A stretch of 64,000 nucleotides of DNA from the NCBI GenBank assembly GCA_013397695.1, contig VYZI01000147.1, positions 641,822 to 705,821 of the forward strand, in the 5' to 3' direction. The notes under the pieces are model-generated. The model had not been told where the DNA came from. It saw nothing but the letters and a program-made list of their open reading frames with translations, and did no database searches. Shown in pieces: positions 21,801 through 33,500 of the stretch; position 1 is the first letter of the stretch, and every line of letters begins with the position of its first letter. This DNA comes from Centropus unirufus. Taxonomy: Eukaryota > Chordata > Aves > Cuculiformes > Centropidae. The position numbers were made by a program, and so were the translations under genes.

Positions 21801-24800
21801 CATAGAGCTGTAGAATCATTGAATGCTTTGGGTTAGAAGTGACCTTAAAGATCATCCAGTCAGTTCCATCCACCCTACCATGGGCAGGAACACCTTCCAC
21901 TAGATCAGGTTGCTCCTCATCCAACCTAGTCTTGAACACCTCCAAGGATGGAGCATCCAATACTTCTCTGGGAAAACTGCGCCAGTGCCTTGCCACCCTC
22001 CCAGTAAAACATTTTGTCCTAATATCTAATTTAAATCTCCTCTTTCAGCTTAAAACTACCGACCTTTCATCCTATCCCTGCACTCCCTGATAAAGATTCC
22101 CTCCCCAGCTTCCTTGTAGTCCTTGGCCTATGGCAGCTCTGAAAACATTTGGTTTTGGCCCATACAAAAACCATGCCAGGGCTATTCTAGAAGTAAAAAT
22201 CGGTACAGATGATTGTATTCCAGTGGCCAGGAACACTCAGGAATTTTATTTTACCAACCAGCATAGAAGGAACCCACAGGTTGCCTGTAGTCTCTTCTTG
22301 ACTTGTTTTTCTGCAAGCTTTCAGCTGGGATAGAGAGTTGTCTTATTTATCACTCTTCTGGTTTGTATCCTCGTATGTCAGGTCTTTCTGTTTTCCTGAT
22401 ACTATTGTCATTTTTTGTCTTGGTCTATCTTTGTAAGTGATAAAAGTTGAGCCAAGCCAGAAATCTGTGCCATAATGATGTGAAATAAATTTCTTATTAA
22501 TTCCTGACCTGGGAGAAAAAATAAAATCTCAGGCCCATCATTTGGTTTTCCTCAACTTGCAAGTGAAGTTTCCCTTTTAGCACTCAAAGGAAACAAGATC
22601 TTTCCTGGGACCAGCAAATCCTCAGTTCCTCAGCTCTGCATTCCCATCAGCATCGTCTGTGAGGAGCTTCAAGAGGTGAAACGTAGGGCTGGGCACGTCT
22701 AGAGTTGTCCTTAGGAAGTAGAGAGAGCCAACCACCATTGCAGCCGGCTGGAAGAGGGAATGAGTACACACAGCTTTGGGAGATACAGAAGTCATCGTGA
22801 GAGAAGAAAATTGATATGAGAACATCTAGCAGAATGGCTGCAGAAGAGAGGCTGCTGCGTTGAGCGGAAGTGGGAGCTCCGGTGAGCAAGGTTGCTTTGA
22901 TGTCTGGGGAGTATTTAGTTAATCACTGAGGGTGGATTTCTGCGCATGGATGTGAAAGCTCCTGTAGCAGAATTAAAATAATTATATGCTGTATTACAGA
23001 GAGTCAGCAGTGGGAGTTGTGTCGTAAGGACTGGACAGGGCAGAGGCTTTGGACAGTAGAGATTAGAACCAGAGATAGGCACAAACCCAATATGTAATAT
23101 ATATTCTACTAACATGACCTTGACTGTATTATTATGCATTTTTTTAAATCTACCTTGTGGTTTCTTAACTTTCTGGCTGACAATTTCAAATAAACAGCTA
23201 GGATGCAAATTTATCCAAATCTTTATTTTCTCTCTGTGTAGTCTCTCTTGCTTATTTTGTGCTCCTTGGTAGCCATCTGTAATGTGACAAGAACTCAAAA
23301 CAAACACTCCCAACCCTCCACCTTATTGTCTACCTCTCTCTCAACAGCAGAAGCAACTAAATCAGCAAAGCTACCAGCAATGCCTTGTGTTACACAGCAT
23401 TGAATCATTCCCTCAGCACGCACTCATTTTGGGCATGGAGCGAGGCGAGGTAGGGCGTGTGATGAGGGCAATGCCTTAATTAGAGACAAGGCATACAGAG
23501 CAAGGAGGGTGGCATCGCCGTAATCTTAGTTGACATTTGGAAGACACATTTAACTTCACTGAGGGTTAGTAAGTCAGCTTTGATGCCGTTTTATGTGTCC
23601 TGCTGCCCTCTACTGCATGGACTACCTATCCTTTTCCTCATTTTCTCTTGCATCCTCTCTGTGTGTTAATTTACTGTAAGCGAAGGTGAAAATGTAGGTT
23701 TGAAAATAAGCCAGCTGTTACGTGTGTGTTTGTAGAATCTCAAAACAATTCAGATATCTTTAAAAAATTTTCATCTCAGTCCCAGGTAGGATTCCTTTTC
23801 TTTTTTTGCTTTCTGAGTACATCAGAGATTAAGTGTGCTGCTGGGGTTCTAATTCAGCAGCAGTGTTTACTTGCCTAGACCTGTATCCGGAATCTCAGAG
23901 GACCAGGCTTCACACCTGACACTTGTGCTTAAGTTCCTATGGGAACTGTGAACCTTCAAAGCAGGTAGATTCAACGCTCAGCTTGGGATAAAAGCTTTTT
24001 GTTTTGGGTAGTAGAAGTATACAGTGGGGTGGAAATGTGGTCCATAACAAGGTGCAAACCTTTAGGCCAAGAGTCCTTTTCTGAAGAATCTGATGGGGCT
24101 GGAGACAGGATTTCTTCTGGTGCTTGATGCGGCCTCTGCAGTCTCCCACGTTCCACATTGCAGCAGACAAAGCTTGCAGAAGAGTAAACTATTTTACCTT
24201 GCAAGTGGCTGTACGCAAGCAGAGCAGCGCGTTTGAAGGATGGAGACATCTGCAGACTCAGGTCTTCTGCCAAGCCCCAATCTGGAAATGCAGGGTCTGC
24301 AGTAAAATTCATTAAAAACTCAAGAAGCTTGGGTCCCTCTCCAAAGAGCCTGGGGGCTCCTCATGTTTAAAGGGAGATCGAAAGATAAAGGGGAAGGGAG
24401 GGGAGGAACAAAGCTTTAAAGTTAATTTTATTATGAAATGGTAGAAGACGATTCCTGGTTTATCAGTTTTCAATTTATTAAAAAATGTATTTTGGGGGGA
24501 GGATGCCACGAAAGCTTTATTCTATGAAGATGTATCAGTTATTTATAAATAGCCTGAATTCTAAATACAGGAAAACCTGAGCTGTGGGATGTGGCATTAG
24601 GTAGTTGCTATTATAATAAGCTGTCTAGTCGCTTAACCCTTGAATCTCAACCTTAATTTTCAGAGTTTCTCCTGAAGGCATTTGATCAAACAACTGCTAT
24701 GTTTAGAAACTAGGAATATGAACTGTAAGGGGTTGGTTGGTAATATGAGTAACTGCAGATGAGTTTTAGTTAAATTCCATGGCGTCATTTTTTCTGCTCT

Positions 24801-25380
24801 TTCTTTTCAAAGCAGAACTTGCACATGCATGTATAAAAAGTAATAGTTTCCAATTCACACTGCAGAAGACACTGCATGCTTTTTAAAGTAACGTGTCTTC
24901 AACCAGTTCCTACAGATGGCCATGAATTTACTGACCAGCCAACTATTACTTCTTGGAAAAACTATATCATACGCTGATGTGGCAATGACATCTGCATACC
25001 GAGTGTGTTCTGATGCCAAGTACAATTTCAGGGGGGGTGATTTATTTTTTCCTTTGTCGCTGCTTTACCCCTGTAGACCTGTGGAAACGATAAAACTAGC
25101 ATTACCCTCTAGTGGCCACGGACAGCGTGTTCCATTGGATACAAACCTTGCGAAAGACTTGAAATATGGAACCACTTGTTTAAATTGTTACGGGTTACGT
25201 TTTTTTTTTTTTCGTTTTTTTTTGACTGATTTTCTCTCACAACTGCGTTCGCGTGGCTGAAAGTCCGAGCTATTGTAGATAGAAAGGGAAGCTCCGATAT
25301 GAGATTCAGGACACGTTCAGATGATCGGGATGATGTTGAAAACAGGACAAGGAAGAAATGCGTTTATTAGAAAAATCCCA
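18816..25380. other. PRKAR2B-HBP1 intergenic region
   Basis: About 6.5 kb without recognisable exons on either strand. Short open frames here show no domain, no splice partner and no family resemblance. The only element I can name is the CR1 fragment at about 21798-22130. From about 25.2 kb GC content rises into the CpG island. Distal elements of the HBP1 promoter or rare longer PRKAR2B 3' ends could lie here, but nothing shows them. Confidence 0.6.
21798..22130 (-). mobile_element. CR1 LINE 3' end, minus strand
   Basis: On the + strand this reads 'tagaatcattgaatgctttg', then 'gaccttaaagatcatccagt', then 'gcagg..caccttcca', with 'tccaaggatggagcatcc' further on. That is the reverse complement of the CR1 3' terminus, ending in its short terminal repeats. 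It is a fairly well preserved, 5'-truncated copy. Confidence 0.92.
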
Positions 25381-25943
25381 GCAGATGGAAAACCTTGAAG
25401 CCGCCCCCCCGCAGTTTCTAAAACCCGACTGATTCTTCCCGAACGGGGCCTGCCCTGGCCTTGCACTGGATCACGCCCAGTCACGGGTTTCACCGCGAGG
25501 CCGGGGGACATGGGGCGTCCCTTCTCCTCCCCGCAGCGCCCGGGGCGGGCAGAGCTCGGGCCCCTTTCTCTGCCGGGAACACAGAGGCAATGTCGTCCAC
25601 AGCAGCGCGCCATGGGGGCAATGAATGGCCGGGAAGGTCTGGGAGACACCAGCAGCCAGGAAAACCCGCACGAATTTAGAAACAAAACTTTTATTTATTT
25701 TTTTATTATTTTTATTTTTATCCCCGCACCAACTCGCACCGCGGAGCTCGGCCGCGCTGTCCGTGAGGAAAAGCCGGGCCCGCGCGGGCTCATCCCTGCC
25801 CCTGTGCACCGGCCGCTCCCGGCCACCGCGCTCGGAACGTTCCCGGACGGCGGCGGGGATGGGCGCAGCAGGGATGGGCCCGGCGGGCGCGGCTCCACGT
25901 GTCCCCGCCGCTCTTGTTTACCCTCGGCCGGGCGCCGCGCGGG

Positions 25944-25962
25944 GCATGCTGGGGGCTGTCGT
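25944..25962 (-). promoter_or_regulatory. ZNF143/Staf-like site (degenerate, minus strand)
   Basis: The + strand reads GCATGCTGGGGGCTGTCGT, whose complement resembles the ACTACAnnTCCCAgcATGC consensus with two or three mismatches. It faces the stronger copy at 26003-26021. Confidence 0.5.
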
Positions 25963-26002
25963 CCGCGCGCGGCCCAGCCGGCAGGCGGCGGCCGTTGAGA
26001 AG

Positions 26003-26021
26003 ACTACAGCTCCCAGAATGC
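26003..26021 (+). promoter_or_regulatory. ZNF143/Staf (SBS) site
   Basis: ACTACAGCTCCCAGAATGC fits the ZNF143 consensus ACTACAnnTCCCAgaaTGC essentially base for base. This motif is typical of CpG-island promoters and usually lies within a few hundred bases of the transcription start. Confidence 0.85.
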
Positions 26022-26048
26022 CTCAGGGCGAGCCCGCAGGGGCACTGG

Positions 26049-26240
26049 CCAATCGGGGCACCGCCTGGCGGTGATTGACGTGCAGCGAGGTGCAATCCGC
26101 GGCGCACGAGAGTCAAAACATGTCCGCCCTCCGGGCGCACTTTTGACTGGCAGGCGCGAGAGCCAATAGGAAGCGGCTACGTCTCGAGAAGCGTCGCCTT
26201 TGCCCAATCGGCGCTCGAGCGCCGTCCGGCTAGGGCGGGG
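26049..26240 (+). promoter_or_regulatory. HBP1: NF-Y (CCAAT) cluster and GC box
   Basis: CCAAT occurs at 26049-26053 (CCAATCGG), 26163-26167 (CCAATAGG) and 26204-26208 (CCAATCGG), all on the + strand and matching the NF-Y form. GGGCGGGG, an Sp1-type GC box, follows at 26233-26240, right before the gap. AGTCAAAA (26111-26118) and TTTTGACT (26141-26148) form an inverted pair inside the cluster. The arrangement suggests a + strand start site just downstream. Confidence 0.7.
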
Positions 26241-26252
26241 CTCGGCTGTGCG

Positions 26253-27043
26253 NNNNNNNNNNNNNNNNNNNNNNNNNNNNNNNNNNNNNNNNNNNNNNNN
26301 NNNNNNNNNNNNNNNNNNNNNNNNNNNNNNNNNNNNNNNNNNNNNNNNNNNNNNNNNNNNNNNNNNNNNNNNNNNNNNNNNNNNNNNNNNNNNNNNNNNN
26401 NNNNNNNNNNNNNNNNNNNNNNNNNNNNNNNNNNNNNNNNNNNNNNNNNNNNNNNNNNNNNNNNNNNNNNNNNNNNNNNNNNNNNNNNNNNNNNNNNNNN
26501 NNNNNNNNNNNNNNNNNNNNNNNNNNNNNNNNNNNNNNNNNNNNNNNNNNNNNNNNNNNNNNNNNNNNNNNNNNNNNNNNNNNNNNNNNNNNNNNNNNNN
26601 NNNNNNNNNNNNNNNNNNNNNNNNNNNNNNNNNNNNNNNNNNNNNNNNNNNNNNNNNNNNNNNNNNNNNNNNNNNNNNNNNNNNNNNNNNNNNNNNNNNN
26701 NNNNNNNNNNNNNNNNNNNNNNNNNNNNNNNNNNNNNNNNNNNNNNNNNNNNNNNNNNNNNNNNNNNNNNNNNNNNNNNNNNNNNNNNNNNNNNNNNNNN
26801 NNNNNNNNNNNNNNNNNNNNNNNNNNNNNNNNNNNNNNNNNNNNNNNNNNNNNNNNNNNNNNNNNNNNNNNNNNNNNNNNNNNNNNNNNNNNNNNNNNNN
26901 NNNNNNNNNNNNNNNNNNNNNNNNNNNNNNNNNNNNNNNNNNNNNNNNNNNNNNNNNNNNNNNNNNNNNNNNNNNNNNNNNNNNNNNNNNNNNNNNNNNN
27001 NNNNNNNNNNNNNNNNNNNNNNNNNNNNNNNNNNNNNNNNNNN
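26253..27043. other. Assembly gap (791 N)
   Basis: Unresolved bases in the middle of the CpG island. Long open frames that appear to cross this segment are artefacts of reading N as codons. The gap probably hides part of the HBP1 promoter and its first exon. Confidence 1.
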
Positions 27044-27460
27044 CAGCGCTTCCTCCTGAGGGGGAAGGGGGGGCACGGTCGGGCGTCGAGCGCCGCCTTT
27101 GCACAAACATCGTGAATCACGTTCGTGTCCCGCGGAGGCGGCGCGCGTTTCTGGCGCAGCTGCGCGAGCCGGGGCTGTGGAGCGAGGAGCCGCGGCGAGA
27201 GCGGCTTTGCCAAGGAAATCCCTGGTGTAGATCCAGTCTTGCCAGTATGTTGTGTTTTGCTTGGAGAATTCCAGGGAATCGCTGCAGGCGCACACCCTGC
27301 CCCGGGCTCCGGCGGGAGGGTGGGCCGAGGCAGGCAAATCCCAGAAAGAAAAACCACGGGAAGCCCTTCCACCCAGGCATTCCTGCACGGTGCGGTTTGG
27401 GTGGGTTCTGCCCCGTTTCTGCTGAACCCCTTCTCAGCCGCAGTCGTTTACGTCTATTAT

Positions 27461-30323
27461 TAACATCCCGAATTTATTTTTGCCCTTCAAAAACCAGGAT
27501 GAGCTCTCTGTTAATATTGCCGTTTGTTTTAGCATGACATTGACTTACTTTAAAGCACAAATCCATGAATAAATGAATTTAGGCTCGAAATGGCAGTAAT
27601 TACAGTCTTGTGAAGCATACTTCTGGGAAACATCTGTCACAACAAGTTTGGAGCATGAAGTTGAATTAAAAAAATAAGCCTTTACCAGCTAATTAATGGC
27701 CATTCCCTTAATGTTCCAAACCACCGAAAGGCTGAGGACAAGAGAAGCACGTGATGGCCAAAGCCAGCTTTAATCAAGTGGAACAGAAAAATTGAAAGTA
27801 AAGTTAGGCACGTATTTCTGTTTTCATTAATTTGTTAGGAAATTTGTTGGCTTTTGTACACAAGTGGCTTTGGTTTAGAGAAATTCTTGCGTCTTGGAAC
27901 AAACAGTTCATTTTTGCAAACATGATCTTTCTTGTGAGACCAGTGTGTTTTATCTGCACCTTATCTTTGACCTTCAGTGTGTTAGGGTACCAGGAGAGAT
28001 ATTTCCAAGTCTTGGCAACTGGCAGGAAAGAAGGAGAAGGTAACATTCTCAAAATAAGTCTGCTTGTTTATTTTGGCAGGAAAATGGGAAAGGAAGAGGG
28101 AAAAAATAGAAGGAAAAACAAGCAGAACAGGGGGGAGAAAGGACGTGGACAAGCCAGAAAAACAAGGAGTGGCTTTTCAGAGTTTGTTACTTGGAGATAA
28201 TCATCAAGGTCCTGACCTGTACTCCTCAGGACTGCTTTTTCTCTTCAGAAATTACTGAGCTTTCTGCTGTTGTGCTGTTCTGTACTTCTATTGTTCCTCA
28301 TGAGTGGTCGAATGATGATTTGCATTAAAGATACTTCTTAGAGGTGAAATACTTGTCGTTGGTAGCATTTGGTTGCACGTACTCATTTCTCTTACCTTCC
28401 CTCTCCATCTCCTTAAAATAAGAATTATGCTATTGTGGCTTTTGTACTAGTGCCATTTGAATAGTATCAAACATGTTTTTATGTTTGGAGTTCAATTTTA
28501 TGTAAGTTCTACGTGTGTTTGAAAGATCAGAGGATGAGAGGGTTAAGAAATTTTCCAGTAACATCAAAAAAAATCTGATTAGATAAGGCCTTACCTGGCA
28601 GGGCCAGCATGTAATTCAAAGAGTTATGACTGAACTATCTTATGTACAGGAAAAGCTGCAAAATGAATGAAAAAAATCCATAGAATGGGTAAAAGCATGA
28701 AATATTGTGAATGTTGGCTGTATACACACAATACCTTACAACTGTTTATTAAAAGAAAGGCTTTTTTTCATAGTTGTTATTGGATGACTTTTACATGCAT
28801 TACACTGAGGGAGCTTTTAGGATAAGCTTAGCGTTTCCTATGAAAATATGGTTTTAGCTGTTGTTTTTATTTCTCTTGTGCTTTCTTTGTGGACATACGT
28901 GTGTAGATTTCTCAGATTTCTTTTCTTACTAAGCTGTATTTTCTGCTATTTTGTGAGGGGCTCAGGGTGACTTTTCTAGTGACAGTTCATTCGAGTACAG
29001 AGTCATCATGTTAAGGTAGCTTTAATTCATCATCATCATCTGAAAAAAACCTCAGTAGATAACCAAATTACTAAAGACTGCCTAACCTTGTTTTACAGCT
29101 TTTAGAGGCTGTGATTGTGTAGAATAATCACACATTTGTGATTGAGTGCTGAAGACCATTTGAACTCTTACTTTTGGTGTAAATGTTACAGTACTGGGTT
29201 AGGGGAAATGAAAGTGCAGTGAGAGCTGCTAGTAGAGGCTTCCTTTTTCTCCCATTTACAGCACAGTTAAGGATGGTAGCAGTCAGATGTGTTTGAAACT
29301 ATGCTTAGTGTTGAGATAACAAGGAATGTGAAGGGCAGTGAAAAAGGCTTCTGCAGAGGCCAGCGGTGAAAGGGTGGCTAAGGAAAGCATGGGCCTGATC
29401 CTAAATGGTGCGGGCGGCCTAATGTCAAAAGGCTGAAGACAACATCTTTGCTTTGCTTTTCATTTGTGAGGCCTCTTTCCAGGTTCCTTGAGCCCCTAGG
29501 CCTAGCAACACACGTCTGATGTTTTGTCTGCAGTACAGGTGCTTTGTGTACAGTAGAGGAAGAGTGAGCTAGGGGTGAGCCAGCTCTGTGAGCCGGCCAC
29601 ACGAGTCCATCGGGCTGGAGGGGATGTGTCAGGGAGAGCTGGCCAATGTCATGGCGGTGGTCTTCAAAACACGGTGGATTTGGGGGCAGGAGGGCTCCCA
29701 GTAACTAGAAAAAGTGTCACACCCGGCTTCAAGGAGGAGGTTATAGGGCAACTACAGGCTGGTCAGCCTAACCTTAGCCTTAGATTGTGGAGCAGGTCCT
29801 CAGGACAGCCATGTCTTGATTCTTACAAGGCAGGAAAACAAATGCCTGGGAATAGCTAGGATGGATTTACCAAAGGCAAATCTTGCCCGACTTACCTGAT
29901 TGCCTTCTGTGATGAAATGTACCATGTGAATGTCACCTACCTTGGCTTGTGTGGTGTTTGAGGAGGTGACCCCAAACTCTTGGGAGACAGTGGGCACAGG
30001 CTGTGGCAAGGGAAGTTCAAACTGTGCAGAAGGAACAACTTTACAGAAAGCTTGGCACTGGAACAGGTTCCTGACAGGTGTCAAGGAATCTCCCATGCTT
30101 CAAGATACCGGACACTCAAGTGCCCAGGGCCCCATCTGACTTCAGAGTTGGCTCTGCTTTCCGCAGGGTTTGTGCCAGAATGTTTCTGGAGGTCCCTTTC
30201 AAGCTAAATTATGCTGTGATTCTCAACAGATTATGGAACTATTAGGGTTCTGGCAGTGAGCTAGCCTGTCAGATGCAACTTAAAACATATGTATACAAAA
30301 TTTTAACCTCTATTTCTTTAAAG
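27461..30323 (+). other. HBP1: First intron of HBP1 (inferred)
   Basis: Lies between the CpG island and the acceptor of the first coding exon. The first 1.9 kb shows nothing identifiable; the last kilobase is mostly a CR1 copy (about 29345-30230). The donor site of exon 1 could not be located, so the intron start is a guess. Confidence 0.5.
29345..30230 (+). mobile_element. CR1 LINE fragment immediately upstream of HBP1 exon 2
   Basis: Recognisable CR1 ORF2-derived blocks include 'ggctggtcagcctaacctta' and 'ggatttaccaaaggcaaatc'. The 3' end is a typical CR1 end, 'gaggtccctttcaagctaaa' followed by 'ttatgctgtgattctc'. Frames are broken throughout. Orientation matches HBP1. The 3' end stops about 95 bases before the splice acceptor at 30324. 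Confidence 0.85.
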
Positions 30324-30516
30324 TCAGATACTTTGGAGCATCCTAACATGGTGTGGGAAGTGAAGACAAATCAAATGCCTAATGCAGTTCAGAAACTCCT
30401 CCTGGTAGTGGACAAGAGACCTTCAGGGATGAATGAGTCACTGGAGTTGCTGAAGTGTAATGAAAACCTGCCCTCTTCTCCTGGATATGCATCCTGTGAT
30501 GAACACATGGAACTTG
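30324..30516 (+). CDS. HBP1: HBP1 exon 2: short 5' UTR and residues 1-57
   Basis: Acceptor tttctttaaag; the first 24 bases are 5' UTR and the ATG is at 30348. It encodes MVWEVKTNQMPNAVQKLLLV and the Rb-binding LKCNE, and ends SCDEHMEL plus one base of Asp before gtaaat. Confidence 0.93.
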
Positions 30517-33500
30517 GTAAATAACAGGACTTTTTCAGAAGAAGCCATATTCTGAAGTTGTAGTTTTCCTACAGAGAAATTACTGGATGCTGTTTTTTAG
30601 CTTAAGTAGGGCAGGGAATATGATAGCGGGTTGTGACATCTAAAGGTCTTATTTTGCAGTCACTTTCCCCTTTAACCCATTTCCAGTTCTGACACACTGG
30701 CCTGTTGACTTAAACGTGTTCTTGAACTCAGTGCTACAAATTGCTGTTCCTGAGCTTTTTTTAGCTCAAGAATGACAAACAAAGCTCAGGAGCTCCTCCT
30801 AAAGGGAAATTATGCTATTTTTTATGAGTTGCAGATAGAGGTTCTAGGCTAAAGGAACATTTAACTTCAGTTCTTACTTAGTGGAGAAAAAGAGCATGTT
30901 CATTAGAAAGTATTGATATAATCAATGAAATATTACACATTTAATTGAAATTATGGAGTGATAAGAATCATGGTACTAAGTTACGCGAGAGAATGTGACA
31001 GACTTTTCTTAACAAGCTGGACTCTTCTACTATTTGATGCAACATTGGGATTGCATAGATGATTAATAGGAATCACCCCTACCAGGCTGCATACCACCCA
31101 GCTTTCATGATTCCCGAGTTATTTAATTCTGGTTCTGTGGTGCAAACATGGAAAACCTTTACATTGGACAGCCCCTGATGAGAAGTTTTACTGTCACACC
31201 TGCTAGAACAGATTAATCCAGTTGCTTTTTGTTGAATGTTTCAATGAAGGAGAGTGCTACTTTTGAATAATTCTGCAGTAAGTTCTGTGTAGATTAGTCA
31301 GTCTAGTAAAATCTTTAAAACCAGAACTGTTTTTATTTGGTTACTTAAAGATTATTCAATGGTTTGCATGGATGTGCAGCAGACTAAAGACGTGGTTATT
31401 TTTGTGGCCGTTTTGTCAGCATTTTGAATAGGGTTTGTGAAATATTGGTGGTTGTGATACAAGAAAATAAAATGAGTTCTTTCATTGTGGGTTCTTTTGA
31501 CTTTTATTTGCAAGATTTCATATAAACTAGAATTTATCAGTGGATCTAATTATGCTAATCTGTACATTTGTTCGCAGATGATCTTCCTGAACTACAGGCT
31601 GTGCAGACAGATTCTGCCCCACCTGCGCTTTTTCAGCTTGGTGCTGATGTTTCACATCAGGAATGTTCAAGGCCTTCGTGGAACCAACATACCTCAAACA
31701 GCAATTCGGAAAGTGCTTATTCTTGTGAGAACGGGGTGAACTGGTTGACAGAATTAGCAAATATAGCCACAAGTCCTCAGAGCCCTTTGATGCAGTGCTC
31801 TTTTTATAACAGGTAATGACACTCATTTCAGTTTCAAACTCCAGGATTTGTGTTACTGTGTCTCCAGAAACATTTCCAACATTTCCTTGACTCTTCACAC
31901 ACTCTGACTTGGAACTGAGTCCTATTTTTGATCTTTCTACATACTAACTTTACTCTTCTCTGGAAGATTGCACAGGACTTGTTTGAGAGTCAGTTGCAAC
32001 ACCTGCTTAATTGCCAGCCGTGAATGAGGTTGGATGGTATAAGGGCATTGTCTGACCACAGAAAACTCAGAAATCATGGGCATTTACCTCATGTGAAGCA
32101 GCAGATGAAAAGTTAAGATGAATTTGTTATGTTAGATTCTTAATAATTACTAGCACACTGCCTTCTGGTTATATTTTAAAGAGCTAATTGGAAATCTAAT
32201 GCAATGGTTCGTTGTTGTTTTTTTTATTGCTACTGTTCCAGTTTTGTGATCTGTAAATTCCGTGAGGCTGTGAAGAAGCAGTGTGGGTGTTCAATGCCTA
32301 TTTCTGGGCTTCGCCTTTTGTTACATGGCTTTGGTCTTGGGTTTGGAATAAGAAAACTAAATGCAGCACTGTTGACAGTGAGCAGATGCCTTTAAATACT
32401 GTAAGAATGGGGTATTCACGGTGGCTGTGAAAACTCCAGCATTGTGACAAGGAGGCGCTGATGTGGGGATAGTGCAATCATTTGGGTGGTATGTAGAAGC
32501 TATGTAGCAGTTATGCTAAATGCTCACTTTGCCTGAGCTTGGACCCATTAATCATCCCATGACTGCTGGTGTGGGGGTATTGTTGTTCAGCTCATGCAAA
32601 CAGAAATACCTGTTAAATAAAAGCATCTTAGAGAAATAACAGCTAAGTCTTGTGTTGTCTTAATCTGAGATATTTTAAAATACATTTTTCTATTGTAGAT
32701 CATCTCCTGTTCACATAATAGCTACAAGCAAAAGTTTACATTCCTATGCACGTCCTCCACCAGGATCCTCAAAGAATGATCCTAACTTCTCCAAGAATGA
32801 TTTGGATGAAACACCAGTTAGACATGAAAGGGTGAGTTGTTTTGAAAAACTTCTAAAACAAAGATGCATGAGCGATGGGTTAAGCTTTTTTATAAGAAAA
32901 AAATAGTTAAAAAAATTAATCTGTTTAGTTTTAATACCATCTGCATTTAAGTGAGATGTTCCGTTCCTTTGCTTTTTACCAAACTATTGCCTTGTACTGC
33001 TGCGTCATAGGGCCCACATTTTTGTGAAGAGATCACATGCTAAGAAAGCTCAGCTTCTCTTCAAGTTCCTTCTATAGCAATCTTCAATAGATCATATTAA
33101 CTTGCTCACTGTCTCAAAAAGGAAATACATAACCATCTCCTTTCAGGTGCACACAAACTGTCAGTCCTGCTTCTCCCTTTCCTGTGTATTAGTTTGTGTC
33201 TGAAACTTGTCTGATTTTTTCCAAGTGATTTATCTGGAACCAACTTGACCCTACTGCTTTCCAGTAAGTTGACCATAGGGTAACATGTGCTTTGAGTAGT
33301 TCTGTGGATGCCCAAAGCTTTACAAGCTTGTAAAATTATTGTACCTAAGCATAAGAGAATCCATAGGTGTGAAGTGAATCTTAGAAGATGCAACCAAAAA
33401 TTTCAGGAAGGCACATTTCAAGAGAAAGAGGTGAAAATATTCCACTCATGTTTACTGCATTCCTTAAGTCTGCCTTCACGTTACATTCCTGTTGGTATTT

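Larger units (their letters stand above)
25380..27460. promoter_or_regulatory. HBP1: CpG island, presumed HBP1 promoter and first exon region
   Basis: GC-rich, CpG-dense sequence flanks the assembly gap on both sides, in sharp contrast to the AT-rich surroundings. HBP1 coding begins at 30348 in an exon that has an upstream splice acceptor. A non-coding first exon must therefore lie further 5', and this island is the only promoter-like region between PRKAR2B and HBP1. Three CCAAT boxes, a GC box and ZNF143-like sites cluster in the 310 bases before the gap. The transcription start itself is not visible and may be in the gap. The island could also start an antisense transcript. Confidence 0.8.

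Noticed and set aside
26004..27537. Several long open frames of 360-445 codons crossing the promoter region
   Set aside because: They consist mostly of unknown residues from the 791-base N run and have no coding signature on either side.
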